From the NCBI GenBank assembly GCA_030434875.1, contig JAUISW010000001.1, forward strand, positions 3,548,001-3,612,000: a stretch of 64,000 bases of DNA, in the 5' to 3' direction. The number at the start of each line of letters is the position of its first letter. The first letter of the stretch is position 1. Shown in pieces: positions 51,381 to 61,084 of the stretch. Source of the DNA: Lachnospiraceae bacterium C1.1 (lineage in GTDB: Bacteria > Bacillota > Clostridia > Lachnospirales > Lachnospiraceae). A program made the translations under genes and the position numbers. The notes under the pieces are model-generated. The model saw only the letters and a list, made by a program, of their open reading frames with translations. It did not search any database and was not told the DNA's origin.

Positions 51381-52428
51381 TCAAGAATTACTACAGTTTA
51401 TAGGAAAAGACAACCTAACTATTTCTGAAGCAATGCAGAAAATTGATAGTAATTCTTATGGGATTCTTTTTCTGACAAATGTTCATAATAAACTTTGCGG
51501 CTGTATTACAGATGGAGATATAAGGCGATTTTTGCTTGCTGGGGGAAAGATGGATAACATGGCTGTTGATGCAGCTAATAAAACTCCTCGCGTTGCTTAT
51601 TCCACTAAAGAAGCGCAACATTTATATCATAAAAAGAATTATGTTGTAATTCCTATAGTTGGCGTGGATGGAAAGATAATTGATGTATATTCTGGTGAAA
51701 ATGGGAATAATATACAGAAAGAACATAATCCGCTGAATATTCCTGTGGTTATCAATGCAGGTGGAAGAGGAACAAGATTAGATCCATTTACAAGGGTTCT
51801 TCCAAAACCACTTATACCAGTTGGGGATCTTCCGATAATCGAACATATAATAAGAGAGTATCAATCTTATGAATGTAATGAGTTTCATATCATTGTTAAC
51901 TATAAAAAAGAATTGATGAAGGCTTACTTTGCTGATAATGACAATCACTATAACATCTCATGGTATGATGAAGAAAAGCCTCTTGGAACAGGTGGTGGAT
52001 TAAGTCTTTTAAGAGGAAAATTCAAAGATACATTCTTTTTTGCAAATTGTGATGCATTGTTGACGGCAAATTATGAAAGCATGGTTAAGTTTCATAAAGA
52101 AAACGGAAATGTTATAACAATGGTATGTGCTTATAAGAATATAAACATTCCATATGGTGTTGTAGAGATGGGATTAAATGGTGCGATAGAAGAAATGAAG
52201 GAGAAACCTTTGATATCTTTTTTGACAAATACTGGTATATATATTGTTGAACCTGAGGTCATAGACGATATTGAGGATGGAGTTTCTATAGGTTTTCCAG
52301 AAATTATTGAGATAGAGCGAAAAAAAGGAAAGCGTGTGGCTGTATTTCCGGTAAGTGAAAATGACTGGATGGATATGGGACAGCTTCCTGAATTGGAAAA
52401 AATGCGGATAAAATTATATGGTGAATAA
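51373..52428 (+). CDS. PtmE-like CBS-domain sugar-1-phosphate nucleotidyltransferase
   Basis: 351 aa. Residues 1-115 are two CBS repeats (LTISEAMQKIDSNSYGILFL; CGCITDGDIRRFLLAGG; KKNYVVIPIVGVDGKIIDV). Residues 118-351 are a nucleotidyltransferase: INAGGRGTRLDPFTRVLPKPLIPVGDLPIIEHII, EEKPLGTGGGL, FFANCDALL. In Campylobacter the matching enzyme PtmE makes GDP-GlcNAc, the entry point of a GDP-based legionaminic acid route. Its presence suggests that route here. Confidence 0.8.
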   Translation: MDNQELLQFIGKDNLTISEAMQKIDSNSYGILFLTNVHNKLCGCITDGDIRRFLLAGGKMDNMAVDAANKTPRVAYSTKEAQHLYHKKNYVVIPIVGVDGKIIDVYSGENGNNIQKEHNPLNIPVVINAGGRGTRLDPFTRVLPKPLIPVGDLPIIEHIIREYQSYECNEFHIIVNYKKELMKAYFADNDNHYNISWYDEEKPLGTGGGLSLLRGKFKDTFFFANCDALLTANYESMVKFHKENGNVITMVCAYKNINIPYGVVEMGLNGAIEEMKEKPLISFLTNTGIYIVEPEVIDDIEDGVSIGFPEIIEIERKKGKRVAVFPVSENDWMDMGQLPELEKMRIKLYGE

Positions 52429-52468
52429 ATACATTAAAATGGCATAGACAGTTATGATAGAGAGTAAA

Positions 52469-53149
52469 ATGAAAAGAATTGCAATTATTCCAGCAAGAAG
52501 TGGATCAAAGGGACTTAAGGATAAGAATATAAGGTTTTTGAATGGAAAACCACTTATAGCGTATTCTATTGATGCAGCAAATAAAAGTAATGCATTTGAT
52601 ACTGTTTTTGTTTCTACAGATTCTAAAGTATATTCAGAGATAGCCGAGAAGGCAGGAGCTGATGCGCATTTTTTAAGATCAGACCTTAATGCTACTGATA
52701 AAGCTAGCTCATGGGATGCTGTAAGGGAGGTTATTGGAAGATTTGAAGAAGAGGGAAAAAAATTTGATGAAATAATGCTATTGCAGCCAACATCTCCACT
52801 TCGTACTCATGAAGATATTCAAAATGCAATAGATGTGATGAATAATAAGAGCGCATTATCTGTAGAATCTCTTACAGAAATGGATCATTCACCTTTATGG
52901 GCTAATACTCTTCCTGAAGATGGGAATATGGATAATTTTTTTAATGTATATAGCAACATGCCTCGACAGGACTTACCTACGTATTACAGAGAGAACGGTG
53001 CGATATATTTAATAAAAAGAGAGTTGCTTTATAAGCCTGATTCAGAATTATTTTCAAATAAATGCTATGCTTATATAATGCCTAGGGAACGTTCAATTGA
53101 TATTGATGTGGAACTGGATTTTAAATTAGCTGAAGTGATGATGGGATAA
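52469..53149 (+). CDS. CMP-legionaminic/acylneuraminate cytidylyltransferase
   Basis: 226 aa from ATG 52469; ATG 52454 is possible but lacks a ribosome site. KRIAIIPARSGSKGLKDKNIRFLNGKPLIAYSID is the CTP-binding signature of NeuA/LegF/PseF. FVSTDSKVYSEIAEKAGA and MLLQPTSPLRTHEDI follow, with SIDIDVELDF at the C-terminus. It activates the nonulosonic acid as its CMP sugar, the last step of the pathway. Confidence 0.85.
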   Translation: MKRIAIIPARSGSKGLKDKNIRFLNGKPLIAYSIDAANKSNAFDTVFVSTDSKVYSEIAEKAGADAHFLRSDLNATDKASSWDAVREVIGRFEEEGKKFDEIMLLQPTSPLRTHEDIQNAIDVMNNKSALSVESLTEMDHSPLWANTLPEDGNMDNFFNVYSNMPRQDLPTYYRENGAIYLIKRELLYKPDSELFSNKCYAYIMPRERSIDIDVELDFKLAEVMMG

Positions 53150-53185
53150 TAAATAATCGTGAATGTACTGAGTCGGAGAAATACA

Positions 53186-54295
53186 ATGAAAAAATTATGT
53201 TTTGTTACTGCTACAAGAGCTGAATATGGACTTTTGAAATGGTTTATGAAGGACGTTGAAAAAGCTGAAGAGTTTAAGCTTCAAGTAGTGGTTACTGGTG
53301 CCCACTTGCTGGAGGAACAGGGTCATACTATAGATATAATAAAAAATGATGGATTTGTGGTTGATAAGATAGTAGATGCGCAGTTAGAAACGACATCTAA
53401 AGAGACTATAGCAGAATCTATGGGACGAATGGGACAATTATTTTCTCATGTATTTGCGGATTTGGTGCCAGACTATGTAGTGGTACTGGGAGATCGGTAT
53501 GAGTTACTTCCAATTGTAAATACAGCATTTGTTATGTGCATCCCAATTATTCATCTTTCTGGAGGTGATGTTACTGAGGGCGCTATTGATAATGGAATTA
53601 GAAATGCCGTTACAATGCTTTCAGAATATCATTTTCCTGGGACAAAAGACAGCGCAGATAATATTATTCGTATGAGAGGTTCAGATAGAAATGTGTGGTC
53701 AGTTGGTGAGCCAGGTCTTGATTCATTTTATAGGGAAACTCTCATGGGTAGAGCAGAGTTAGCTGAAAATCTTAGATTAGATATAAATAAGAAATGGATA
53801 TTATTTACATTTCATGCTGAAACAAAAGAAAGCTTAGAATATAATTTGGATACAGTAAAAAACTGCTTTTTATTGTTACAAGGATTAAATGACATTCAGA
53901 TAGTTGCAACTTATTCAAATGCGGATTTTGGTGGTAAATTTATAAATGATTATCTTGAGAGCATATCAAGGCAGAATCCAGAGTTGATAAGAGTTGTTCC
54001 ATCATTAGGTAATAGAAGATATTTAAGCTATATGAGGCAAGTGTGTTTTGTAATTGGGAACTCTAGCAGTGGAATAGTTGAAGCGCCAACTTTAGGTGTC
54101 CCCGTTGTTAATATAGGAGATAGGCAAAAAGGACGTTATCAATGTAAAAATATAATACAGAGTGATGCAGATTTTGAAAGTATTAAAGATGCGATTCATC
54201 GAGTTAAAGAAATGAATGCTGATAGTAGAGATTATTACTGGGGTGATGGTCATACTGCTGAAAGGATAATGGAAATCCTTAAGAGGGAACTTTGA
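53186..54295 (+). CDS. LegG/NeuC-type UDP-sugar hydrolysing 2-epimerase
   Basis: 369 aa from ATG 53186 (GGAGA upstream; the in-frame GTG 53159 has none). KKLCFVTATRAEYGLLKWFMKD, VVLGDRYELLPI, HLSGGDVTEGAIDNGIRNAVTMLSEYHF, NSSSGIVEAPTLGVPVVNIGDRQKGR are hallmarks of NeuC/NeuC-like epimerases. It releases UDP or GDP and inverts C2 to give the 6-deoxy-mannosamine precursor used by the synthase at 56385. Confidence 0.85.
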   Translation: MKKLCFVTATRAEYGLLKWFMKDVEKAEEFKLQVVVTGAHLLEEQGHTIDIIKNDGFVVDKIVDAQLETTSKETIAESMGRMGQLFSHVFADLVPDYVVVLGDRYELLPIVNTAFVMCIPIIHLSGGDVTEGAIDNGIRNAVTMLSEYHFPGTKDSADNIIRMRGSDRNVWSVGEPGLDSFYRETLMGRAELAENLRLDINKKWILFTFHAETKESLEYNLDTVKNCFLLLQGLNDIQIVATYSNADFGGKFINDYLESISRQNPELIRVVPSLGNRRYLSYMRQVCFVIGNSSSGIVEAPTLGVPVVNIGDRQKGRYQCKNIIQSDADFESIKDAIHRVKEMNADSRDYYWGDGHTAERIMEILKREL

Positions 54296-54299
54296 ATAT

Positions 54300-55319
54300 A
54301 TGGAAGATAGAAAAATAATTGGTGGTGAGTTTTGCATTTATGCAGATGCGATGAAAAAGAGTATTAGAAATAATCTTTTACCACAATTTTCATTGGGTAG
54401 AACATGTCTTTATGCTATTCTTGATGCAGTGAAATCAAAAGTAGGGGGGGTACTTCTGCCAGACTATATGTGTAGTTCTGTTGTAGAAGTTCCACTTAGA
54501 CTAGGTATTCCAATTAAGCACTATCACATTAATACAAACTCTCTTTTGCCTGATATTTCAGGAATAAAAGGTGAGCTAAAAAAGGGTGAGACTATTGCTA
54601 TTGTCTTGATAACTTATTTTGGAATGATTGATTTGGATAGTACTATAATTGAGATTAATTCTAATTTTCCTAATACAATCATTATTGTTGATGATGTTCA
54701 GAATTATTACGGATTTGGAAATCATATAGATTACGACTATTGTTTTACAAGTTATAGAAAATGGTTTTCAGTTCCGGATGGCGCTGATATTATGCAAAAT
54801 AATAAAAAAAATATGATGGAAGTATATTCACAGAAGAATGAGTATGCTATATATAAAGCATCTGGGAATCTTTTGAAGAATCATGTTGATATGATAGGAG
54901 ATAAAATTTCGCTTGAATTAATTGAAAAGGGCGAAAATATGATGGACGAAGAATATCGTTTCGGATGTTCTGAAATTGGAAGCAAACTGTTAAAAAGAGT
55001 AGATACAGAACTTACAGCAAAAAAAAGAATAAAAAATGCAAATACACTTCATGAAGGTTTGTTAAAATTGGGTATAAAACATCTGTATAATGCTGATAGA
55101 GTGCCATTATTCATACCTATAATGGTTTATAATAGAAATAAAATTAGAAAAGCTCTATTTTCTGAGAACATTTTTTCACCTATACATTGGCCTAATAAAG
55201 ATGCAAAAATTCAAGGTAGCAATGAGTTATATGAAACAGAACTTTCATTGATATGTGATCAGAGATATAACGAGGAAGATATGGAGAGAATATTACGAGG
55301 AATTGAAAATGCAGTGTAA
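54300..55319 (+). CDS. Fold-type I PLP (aminotransferase-like) enzyme, extra to the core pathway
   Basis: 339 aa. FSLGRTCLYAILDAVKSKVGGVLLPDYMCSSVVEVP resembles the start of DegT-like enzymes. IVDDVQNYYG holds the PLP-ring Asp, and the likely PLP Lys lies in TSYRKWFSVPDGA. It is shorter and more divergent than LegC. Similar genes often sit beside FemAB/GNAT-like acyltransferases, as here (next gene overlaps by 11 bp). It may add a second amino group or modify an amino sugar. Confidence 0.6.
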   Translation: MEDRKIIGGEFCIYADAMKKSIRNNLLPQFSLGRTCLYAILDAVKSKVGGVLLPDYMCSSVVEVPLRLGIPIKHYHINTNSLLPDISGIKGELKKGETIAIVLITYFGMIDLDSTIIEINSNFPNTIIIVDDVQNYYGFGNHIDYDYCFTSYRKWFSVPDGADIMQNNKKNMMEVYSQKNEYAIYKASGNLLKNHVDMIGDKISLELIEKGENMMDEEYRFGCSEIGSKLLKRVDTELTAKKRIKNANTLHEGLLKLGIKHLYNADRVPLFIPIMVYNRNKIRKALFSENIFSPIHWPNKDAKIQGSNELYETELSLICDQRYNEEDMERILRGIENAV

Positions 55320-56358
55320 AATCTTAGAAGAATGGGATGACATCTTAGCAACGTTTCCCAAGGAAAAAAAAGATATTTATTTTACAAAGAAATATCTCGC
55401 CTTATATGAGACTCAAAAGGATAAGGCACTATGCGCTATATGTATAGATGGAGACAGGATTATGCTTATGCCCTATCTTAGAGGTGAAATTAAAGGATAT
55501 TATGATTTTGAAACTGCGTATGGATATGGTGGTCCTGTTTCAAATTGTGATGATTATGAGTGGTGTCAGGAAGCTTATAATTGTATATATGATTATTTTA
55601 AGGAAAATAATTATGTTTGTGGTTTTTCACGTTTTCATCCATTGCTGAGTAATGAGAAGCTTATTAGAGAAGATACGAATACTAAAAGTGATGCAAGAAG
55701 TATTCAGCTGATATATGATAGACAGACTATTGCAATTAATACGACTCAAAATCCTGAAGAAATATGGAGAAATCAGATTTCTTCAAAGAATAGGAATATG
55801 ATTAGAAAGGCTGAAAAAAATGAGCTTATATATAAATCTGAGTATGATTATGCATCATATGATGAATTTATAGAACTATATAGAACTACGATGCAGCGTT
55901 TATCAGCAGATGATTTCTATTTTTTTGATAATCAATATTTTGAGAATTTGAAAGAGGCACTTTCTAATTGTTCTTTTCTTGGTACTGTCAGAAAAGATGG
56001 AAAATTGATATGTGCAGCTATTTTTATGTATTCAAATTTATATGGTCATTATCATTTAGAGGGAAGTGACAGGGAATATTCAAGTTTAGGTGCAAATAAT
56101 TATCTGCTTTGGAAAGTTGCTTGTGAAATGCATGATTTAGGTGTTAAAGAGTTCCATCTTGGAGGAGGAACAGGCTCCTCGTTAGAGGATTCATTATATA
56201 AATTTAAGAAGGCATTCAGTAACAATGAAAAGCAATTTTATATTTGCAAGGAGATTTTTGATAAATCTGAGTATATTTCGATTTGTCAAGAATGGGAAAA
56301 CAATAATAAAGATAAGATAGAAGTATATGGTAATAGACTGTTAAAATATAGGTATTAA
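55309..56358 (+). CDS. FemAB/BioF2-like GNAT acyltransferase
   Basis: 349 aa from ATG 55309 (GAGG upstream, overlapping the previous gene). N-terminal half: YFTKKYLALYETQKDKALCAICI, YGYGGPVSN. C-terminal GNAT-like half: NQISSKNRNMIRKAEKNELIY, FLGTVRKDGKLICAAIFMYSNLYGHYHLEGSDREYSSLGANNYLLWKVACEM, EFHLGGGTG. It likely N-acylates an amino sugar. No hexapeptide-repeat LegH is present, so it may fill that step or add an unusual acyl or aminoacyl group. Confidence 0.65.
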   Translation: MQCKILEEWDDILATFPKEKKDIYFTKKYLALYETQKDKALCAICIDGDRIMLMPYLRGEIKGYYDFETAYGYGGPVSNCDDYEWCQEAYNCIYDYFKENNYVCGFSRFHPLLSNEKLIREDTNTKSDARSIQLIYDRQTIAINTTQNPEEIWRNQISSKNRNMIRKAEKNELIYKSEYDYASYDEFIELYRTTMQRLSADDFYFFDNQYFENLKEALSNCSFLGTVRKDGKLICAAIFMYSNLYGHYHLEGSDREYSSLGANNYLLWKVACEMHDLGVKEFHLGGGTGSSLEDSLYKFKKAFSNNEKQFYICKEIFDKSEYISICQEWENNNKDKIEVYGNRLLKYRY

Positions 56359-56384
56359 TATTATAACTATTTGGAGGAAAGCTA

Positions 56385-57386
56385 ATGAATAACCGCTGTT
56401 TGGTAATAGCTGAAGCAGGTGTTAATCACAATGGAAGATTGGATTTAGCAATAGAACTTTGTGATGCTGCAAAGAAATGCGGTGCAGATGTTGTTAAGTT
56501 TCAAACCTGGAAAACAGAAAATTTAATCACAAGAAGTGTTGCTCAAGCTGATTATCAGACTAAAAATACAGGTAAAGCAGAATCACAGTTTGATATGTTG
56601 AAGAAACTGGAGCTCTCTTACGAAGATTTTAGAAAAATAAAAGCTCATTGCGATGAAATCGGAATAATATTTGCATCAACAGCGGATGAGATAGAGAGCT
56701 TAGATTTTTTAATAGATTTAGGAATTCCGTTTATTAAAGTTGGATCCGGCGATATTGGTAACGTATCCTTCTTAAGATATATGGGTTCAAAAGGACTACC
56801 AGTTATATTAAGCACAGGGATGAGTACATTGGCGGATGTTGATATATCAATTAATGCGCTTAAAGAAGGCGGAGCTACGGACATTTCTATTTTACATTGT
56901 ACTACTAATTATCCTTGCCCTTATGAAGATGTCAATCTTAGAGCAATGATTACTCTTAGGGATGCGTTTCATCTTCCTGTTGGTTATTCTGATCATACAA
57001 TCGGAAGAGATATTGCAGTATCAGCTGTTGCATTAGGGGCAAGTATAATTGAAAAGCACTTTACTTTGGATTGTAGTATGGAAGGACCAGATCATGCGGC
57101 AAGTACTGATCCAGAAGGGTTCGCAGATTTGATACGGGGTATTCGTGTTGTAGAAAAATGTATGGGAAATGGCATTAAGACACCTTCAAAAGCAGAAAAA
57201 GAGATTTCTCAAGTTGTAACAAAAAGAGTTGTGGCCAGAAAAAATATAAAGCATGGAGAAATTTTTAGCGAATCTAATATTTGTATAAAAAGAAATGATA
57301 TTGGCGAGAAGGCTTGTTATTGGGACCGAGTTTTAGGAAAGATAGCTACTAAGGAATATATAGAAGATCAGGGTATAGAAATATAA
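56385..57386 (+). CDS. Legionaminic/N-acetylneuraminic acid synthase (NeuB family)
   Basis: 333 aa, slightly short but complete. The TIM barrel carries VIAEAGVNHNGRLDLA, ADVVKFQTWKTENLI, FIKVGSGDIGN, STGMSTLADVD, LHCTTNYPCPYEDVNLRAM, GYSDHTIGRDIAVSAVALGASIIEKHFTLD and GPDHAAS. The C-terminal SAF (antifreeze-like) domain carries KRVVARKNIKHGEIFSESNICIKR. It condenses the 6-deoxy sugar with phosphoenolpyruvate. Ribosome site TTGGAGG. Confidence 0.88.
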   Translation: MNNRCLVIAEAGVNHNGRLDLAIELCDAAKKCGADVVKFQTWKTENLITRSVAQADYQTKNTGKAESQFDMLKKLELSYEDFRKIKAHCDEIGIIFASTADEIESLDFLIDLGIPFIKVGSGDIGNVSFLRYMGSKGLPVILSTGMSTLADVDISINALKEGGATDISILHCTTNYPCPYEDVNLRAMITLRDAFHLPVGYSDHTIGRDIAVSAVALGASIIEKHFTLDCSMEGPDHAASTDPEGFADLIRGIRVVEKCMGNGIKTPSKAEKEISQVVTKRVVARKNIKHGEIFSESNICIKRNDIGEKACYWDRVLGKIATKEYIEDQGIEI

Positions 57387-57767
57387 AACACGATGGAATT
57401 AAATGTATATTTGCAACTCTTTTTTTAGGACGGATCAAAGTTAGCATTTTTATATTTTGGGAGAGATTATATCTAATATTTCTTTGAATCTTAGAACAGA
57501 TATTAATATATTTAAATCTGCATTATTCTGTACATGAAATGCAAAAGGATGGGTGATTTATCCCCGTTCTTTTATATTTCACCTACCCATTAAATAATCT
57601 ATGAAAAACTATTTTACATTTTTTAATACTATTTCATTTTATCTTATAAATATTAATTGTTGCAGAACTCTTTAAGAGTTCTAAATCATCTCCAAGTGGA
57701 ATAAAATTGGGGCATATATCTTTAGTTTGAAAAAAGAATAATTTTAGTAGTTATAAGAGGTGTTGAA
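57387..57767. other. Intergenic region with a 19-bp palindrome
   Basis: About 380 bp without a gene. AGAACTCTT (57664-57672) and AAGAGTTCT (57674-57682) form a perfect palindrome about 85 bp before the next start, a possible operator. An imperfect stem around 57550-57593 (ATGGGTGA with TCACC-TACCCAT) may end transcription from the synthase gene. The acyltransferase genes could thus have their own promoter, though no clear one is seen. Confidence 0.4.
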
Positions 57768-59438
57768 GTGAGAAATAGGTTTATTAGATCTATCATATTT
57801 GTTTTTATATTAATTATTCAAATCGCTTTAATTCAAAAAATTTTAGTTCCTAGATGGAATTATCCTCAGCATACAGATAATTTAACCTTTTCATTAGAAG
57901 AATATAAATCTATACCCAAAGGTGTTGTTGATATTTGTATGCTTGGTACAAGTCATATTCTAGTCGCAGCTTCACCGATTTACATGTATAAAAGTAAGGG
58001 AGTAGTAGCATATAATTTGGCTTCGTCTAGTCAAACGATAGAAGGATCATATTATTTAACAAAGTATATTTTTAAACATCAACAACCTAAGGTTATATTA
58101 TTAGATGCATCAAGTTTTTTTTATTCAGATAATTATAAAAATGGGTCAGTACCGGATAGAAAAATAATAGATATAGATGCATTTAATTTAGATAAAATTG
58201 ATTTAGTTGATAAATATATATTTCGATTAACAGATACAATAGATGATGATAAAAATATAGATGACTATAAATTAAAGCTTTGGATAGGCTCAATTTTTCC
58301 AATATACAATTATCATTCTAGATGGTGTGATTTAATGATGTCAGATTTTAATTTTTCAAGTAAGTATTATTTTGAAGAAGGTGGTTTAACGGTAACAGAT
58401 ATTGTATCTGCAGCAAATTGTGATTTGTCATTGAACAATAAAATCGCGGAACAGTTATTTTCTGAAAAAAAAAAATATACAAAAGAATATATTGATGGTG
58501 AATATTTTGAAAATGATAGCTATGAAAACTCATATAATACAACAATAAGTAATAGGACGAAAGAATATATAAAAAAAATTGATGAGGAATGTGATAAAAA
58601 TGGATGTCAGTTAATTATTGTTAAGATACCAAGTATAAAGAATCCTACTACCTATCAGGGGAGTTGGACACAAATTAAAAATGCCCAAGTGACAAAATTA
58701 GTAGAGGAAATTGAAATACCTTTTATTGACATGTTGTATGATTATGAATTAGATATAGATTGGAAATATGAATCCTATGATAATGGAGGTCATTTAAATT
58801 ATTTGGGGCAGAAAAAAGCATCAGATGCAATTATAGATTATCTTATAACCAATTATAAAATTGATAGAAAAAAATGCAGTTACTATGATAAGAAAATAAA
58901 TTTATATGAAAAGGCATTGCCGGTAATCAAACTCCAGACGAGTGTAAGTTTGAATGATTATATCGCAAATTTAAAAACAGAATTATCTCACTGTGCTGTT
59001 TTTATGGAGGCAGAAGATGATATGAAGTCCGGATTGAACAGTGAAGATATTCATATGCTGAATTCTTTAGGACTTATGTCAGATTTTAATTCAATGAATA
59101 TAAATGACTCATTTATTGCATATATAAATAGAGGAATTGTAGAATATGAGGCAATTTCGAATAAAGAGTTGGAATATGAAACAGAATTGGAAAAACAACC
59201 TGTAACAATAACAAGTAAGGGATATTATTATGGATCATTAGGACAAGTTTACATAACATCGAGGGGGGGTAAAACCTATCATGGAGCCAGAGGATTAAAT
59301 ATTTTAGTCTACGATTATGATACACATCAAATAATAGATCAAGTACGTTTCGATACATATGAAAAAGATCATACTGCTATACATACAGATTCTTATAATC
59401 TTTACAAAAAATATGAAGATAAGATTATTAATGAATAA
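57768..59438 (+). CDS. AlgJ/DltD-like membrane-anchored SGNH acyltransferase partner
   Basis: 556 aa from GTG 57768 with AGAGGTG. One N-terminal membrane helix (about 8-28). SGNH-like motifs: CMLGTSHILVAASP (block I Ser), LLDASSFFYSD, and SYDNGGHLNYLGQKKASDAI (Asp/His of block V). Residues after ~400 form an extra domain I do not recognise (KQPVTITSKGYYYGSLGQVYI, YHGARGLNILVYDY). Such proteins take acyl groups from the MBOAT partner encoded 12 bp downstream and acetylate the exported polysaccharide. Confidence 0.7.
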   Translation: MRNRFIRSIIFVFILIIQIALIQKILVPRWNYPQHTDNLTFSLEEYKSIPKGVVDICMLGTSHILVAASPIYMYKSKGVVAYNLASSSQTIEGSYYLTKYIFKHQQPKVILLDASSFFYSDNYKNGSVPDRKIIDIDAFNLDKIDLVDKYIFRLTDTIDDDKNIDDYKLKLWIGSIFPIYNYHSRWCDLMMSDFNFSSKYYFEEGGLTVTDIVSAANCDLSLNNKIAEQLFSEKKKYTKEYIDGEYFENDSYENSYNTTISNRTKEYIKKIDEECDKNGCQLIIVKIPSIKNPTTYQGSWTQIKNAQVTKLVEEIEIPFIDMLYDYELDIDWKYESYDNGGHLNYLGQKKASDAIIDYLITNYKIDRKKCSYYDKKINLYEKALPVIKLQTSVSLNDYIANLKTELSHCAVFMEAEDDMKSGLNSEDIHMLNSLGLMSDFNSMNINDSFIAYINRGIVEYEAISNKELEYETELEKQPVTITSKGYYYGSLGQVYITSRGGKTYHGARGLNILVYDYDTHQIIDQVRFDTYEKDHTAIHTDSYNLYKKYEDKIINE

Positions 59439-59450
59439 GGAGAGCTTGTC

Positions 59451-61046
59451 ATGACTTTTACATCTATGTATTTTTTTGTATTTATATTATTAATAATTTT
59501 AGTATACTTTTTTGTTCCAATTAGACACAGGTGGTGCGTGCTTCTATTTGCAAATTGTATATTTTATATTATTAATAGTAAATGGTTATTTTTTGTTTTT
59601 TTGTCTGAAATATTTTTTGTATATACTGTGGCTCGTATTATCTCAACTTTGAATGAAAAATCTGAAGTATATATCAGTAAAAATAGGAATAATTTAAGCA
59701 ATGAAGATATTAAGAACAAAAGAATCATTGATAAGATAAAGAGAAAAAATATTATGTTTTTTGGTGTTATGATAGTTATTTTTGTTCTTATATTTCTAAA
59801 ATATTATAATTTTTTTGTACACAATATTAATTTGATTACATCTAAGAGAGGATATATATTTCCTAGTCTTAACTTAATACTTCCATTAGGTATCTCTTTC
59901 TATAGTTTACAGGCAGTAGCGTATCTCATTGATGTATATCATGGAAAATGTGAGGCAGATAAGAATTTTTTAAAATTTATGTTATTTATGTCTTTTTTTC
60001 CGCAGATTATCCAGGGACCAATATCCAGGCATAAACAATTAGCGAAACAGCTCTGTGAAGGGCATGAGTTTGATTATCAGAGATTTTGTTTTGGATTACA
60101 GCTTATCTTATGGGGATGTTTTAAGAAGTTGGTCATAGCTGATAGACTGGCTATACCTGTTTCGATTGTATTTGAACAATCTTATAATTATAATGGATTT
60201 ATGATATTTCTTGCATTAGTTGAATATGGTATTCAGATTTATGCGGATTTCTCAGGTGGGATAGATATAGCTAGAGGTTTTTCTCAAATAATTGGAATAA
60301 ATCTTGAAATTAATTTTAAGCAACCCTATTTTTCAACATCAATAGAAAATTTTTGGAGACGGTGGCATATAACATTAGGTGCATTTATGAGGGATTATGT
60401 TTTCTATCCTTTATCTTTGTCTAAGTTGTTTAATAAGCTAGGAAAGATGTCTAGAAAAATTTTAGGAATTGAATTTGGAAAAAAGATAGCTCCATTTTTA
60501 TCGATGTTTGTTGTGTATTTTTTAGTGGGATTATGGCATGGATCTGAGTGGAAATATATAGCGTATGGTCTTTGCAATGGATTTTTTATAGCAACAAGTA
60601 TTTTACTGGAGTCACGATATAGGATATTAATAAAAAAATGCAGAATAAATGATAAAAGTAGAAGTTGGAAATTGTTTCAGATATTACGAACTTTTTTTAT
60701 AATAACGATTATTCGTGTATTTCCAAGATCGGATAGATTTCTAGATGCAATAACACTTTTAAAACGTTTAACAAAAAGATTTTATGATTTTTCTCCTATA
60801 CTTACTGGACATTTAAAAGAGATGGGGCTGAATAATGCAAATTGGATTGTGCTTGTTATTGCGATAGGAGTTATGTTATATTGTGATTATTTACATGAAA
60901 ATGGGGTCAATATTAGAGAAAAAATAGCTTCGAAGAGGTTAGTTGTTAGATGGATCATTTATTACTCAGCTATAATAAGTGTAGTGGTATTTGGAATGTA
61001 TGGACCAGACTATGATGCAAGTGTATTTATATATCAGCAATTTTGA
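59451..61046 (+). CDS. MBOAT-family O-acyltransferase (AlgI/DltB-like)
   Basis: 531 aa, about ten membrane helices. Core motifs: LPLGISFYSLQAVAYLIDVYHGK, FPQIIQGPISRHKQL, YGIQIYADFSGGIDIARGFSQIIGINLEINFKQPY, FWRRWHITLGAFMRDYVFYPL, and the catalytic His in VGLWHGSEWKYIAYG. It carries acyl groups through the membrane for the SGNH partner upstream. Together they would O-acetylate the polysaccharide or its nonulosonic acid. Confidence 0.88.
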   Translation: MTFTSMYFFVFILLIILVYFFVPIRHRWCVLLFANCIFYIINSKWLFFVFLSEIFFVYTVARIISTLNEKSEVYISKNRNNLSNEDIKNKRIIDKIKRKNIMFFGVMIVIFVLIFLKYYNFFVHNINLITSKRGYIFPSLNLILPLGISFYSLQAVAYLIDVYHGKCEADKNFLKFMLFMSFFPQIIQGPISRHKQLAKQLCEGHEFDYQRFCFGLQLILWGCFKKLVIADRLAIPVSIVFEQSYNYNGFMIFLALVEYGIQIYADFSGGIDIARGFSQIIGINLEINFKQPYFSTSIENFWRRWHITLGAFMRDYVFYPLSLSKLFNKLGKMSRKILGIEFGKKIAPFLSMFVVYFLVGLWHGSEWKYIAYGLCNGFFIATSILLESRYRILIKKCRINDKSRSWKLFQILRTFFIITIIRVFPRSDRFLDAITLLKRLTKRFYDFSPILTGHLKEMGLNNANWIVLVIAIGVMLYCDYLHENGVNIREKIASKRLVVRWIIYYSAIISVVVFGMYGPDYDASVFIYQQF

Positions 61047-61084
61047 TATTGTTTGTAATATTAAGAAAAATAGGTGTAAAAATT

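Noticed and set aside
61047..61084. glmS ribozyme upstream of glmS
   Set aside because: The gap to the preceding gene is under 40 bp and contains no ribozyme core.
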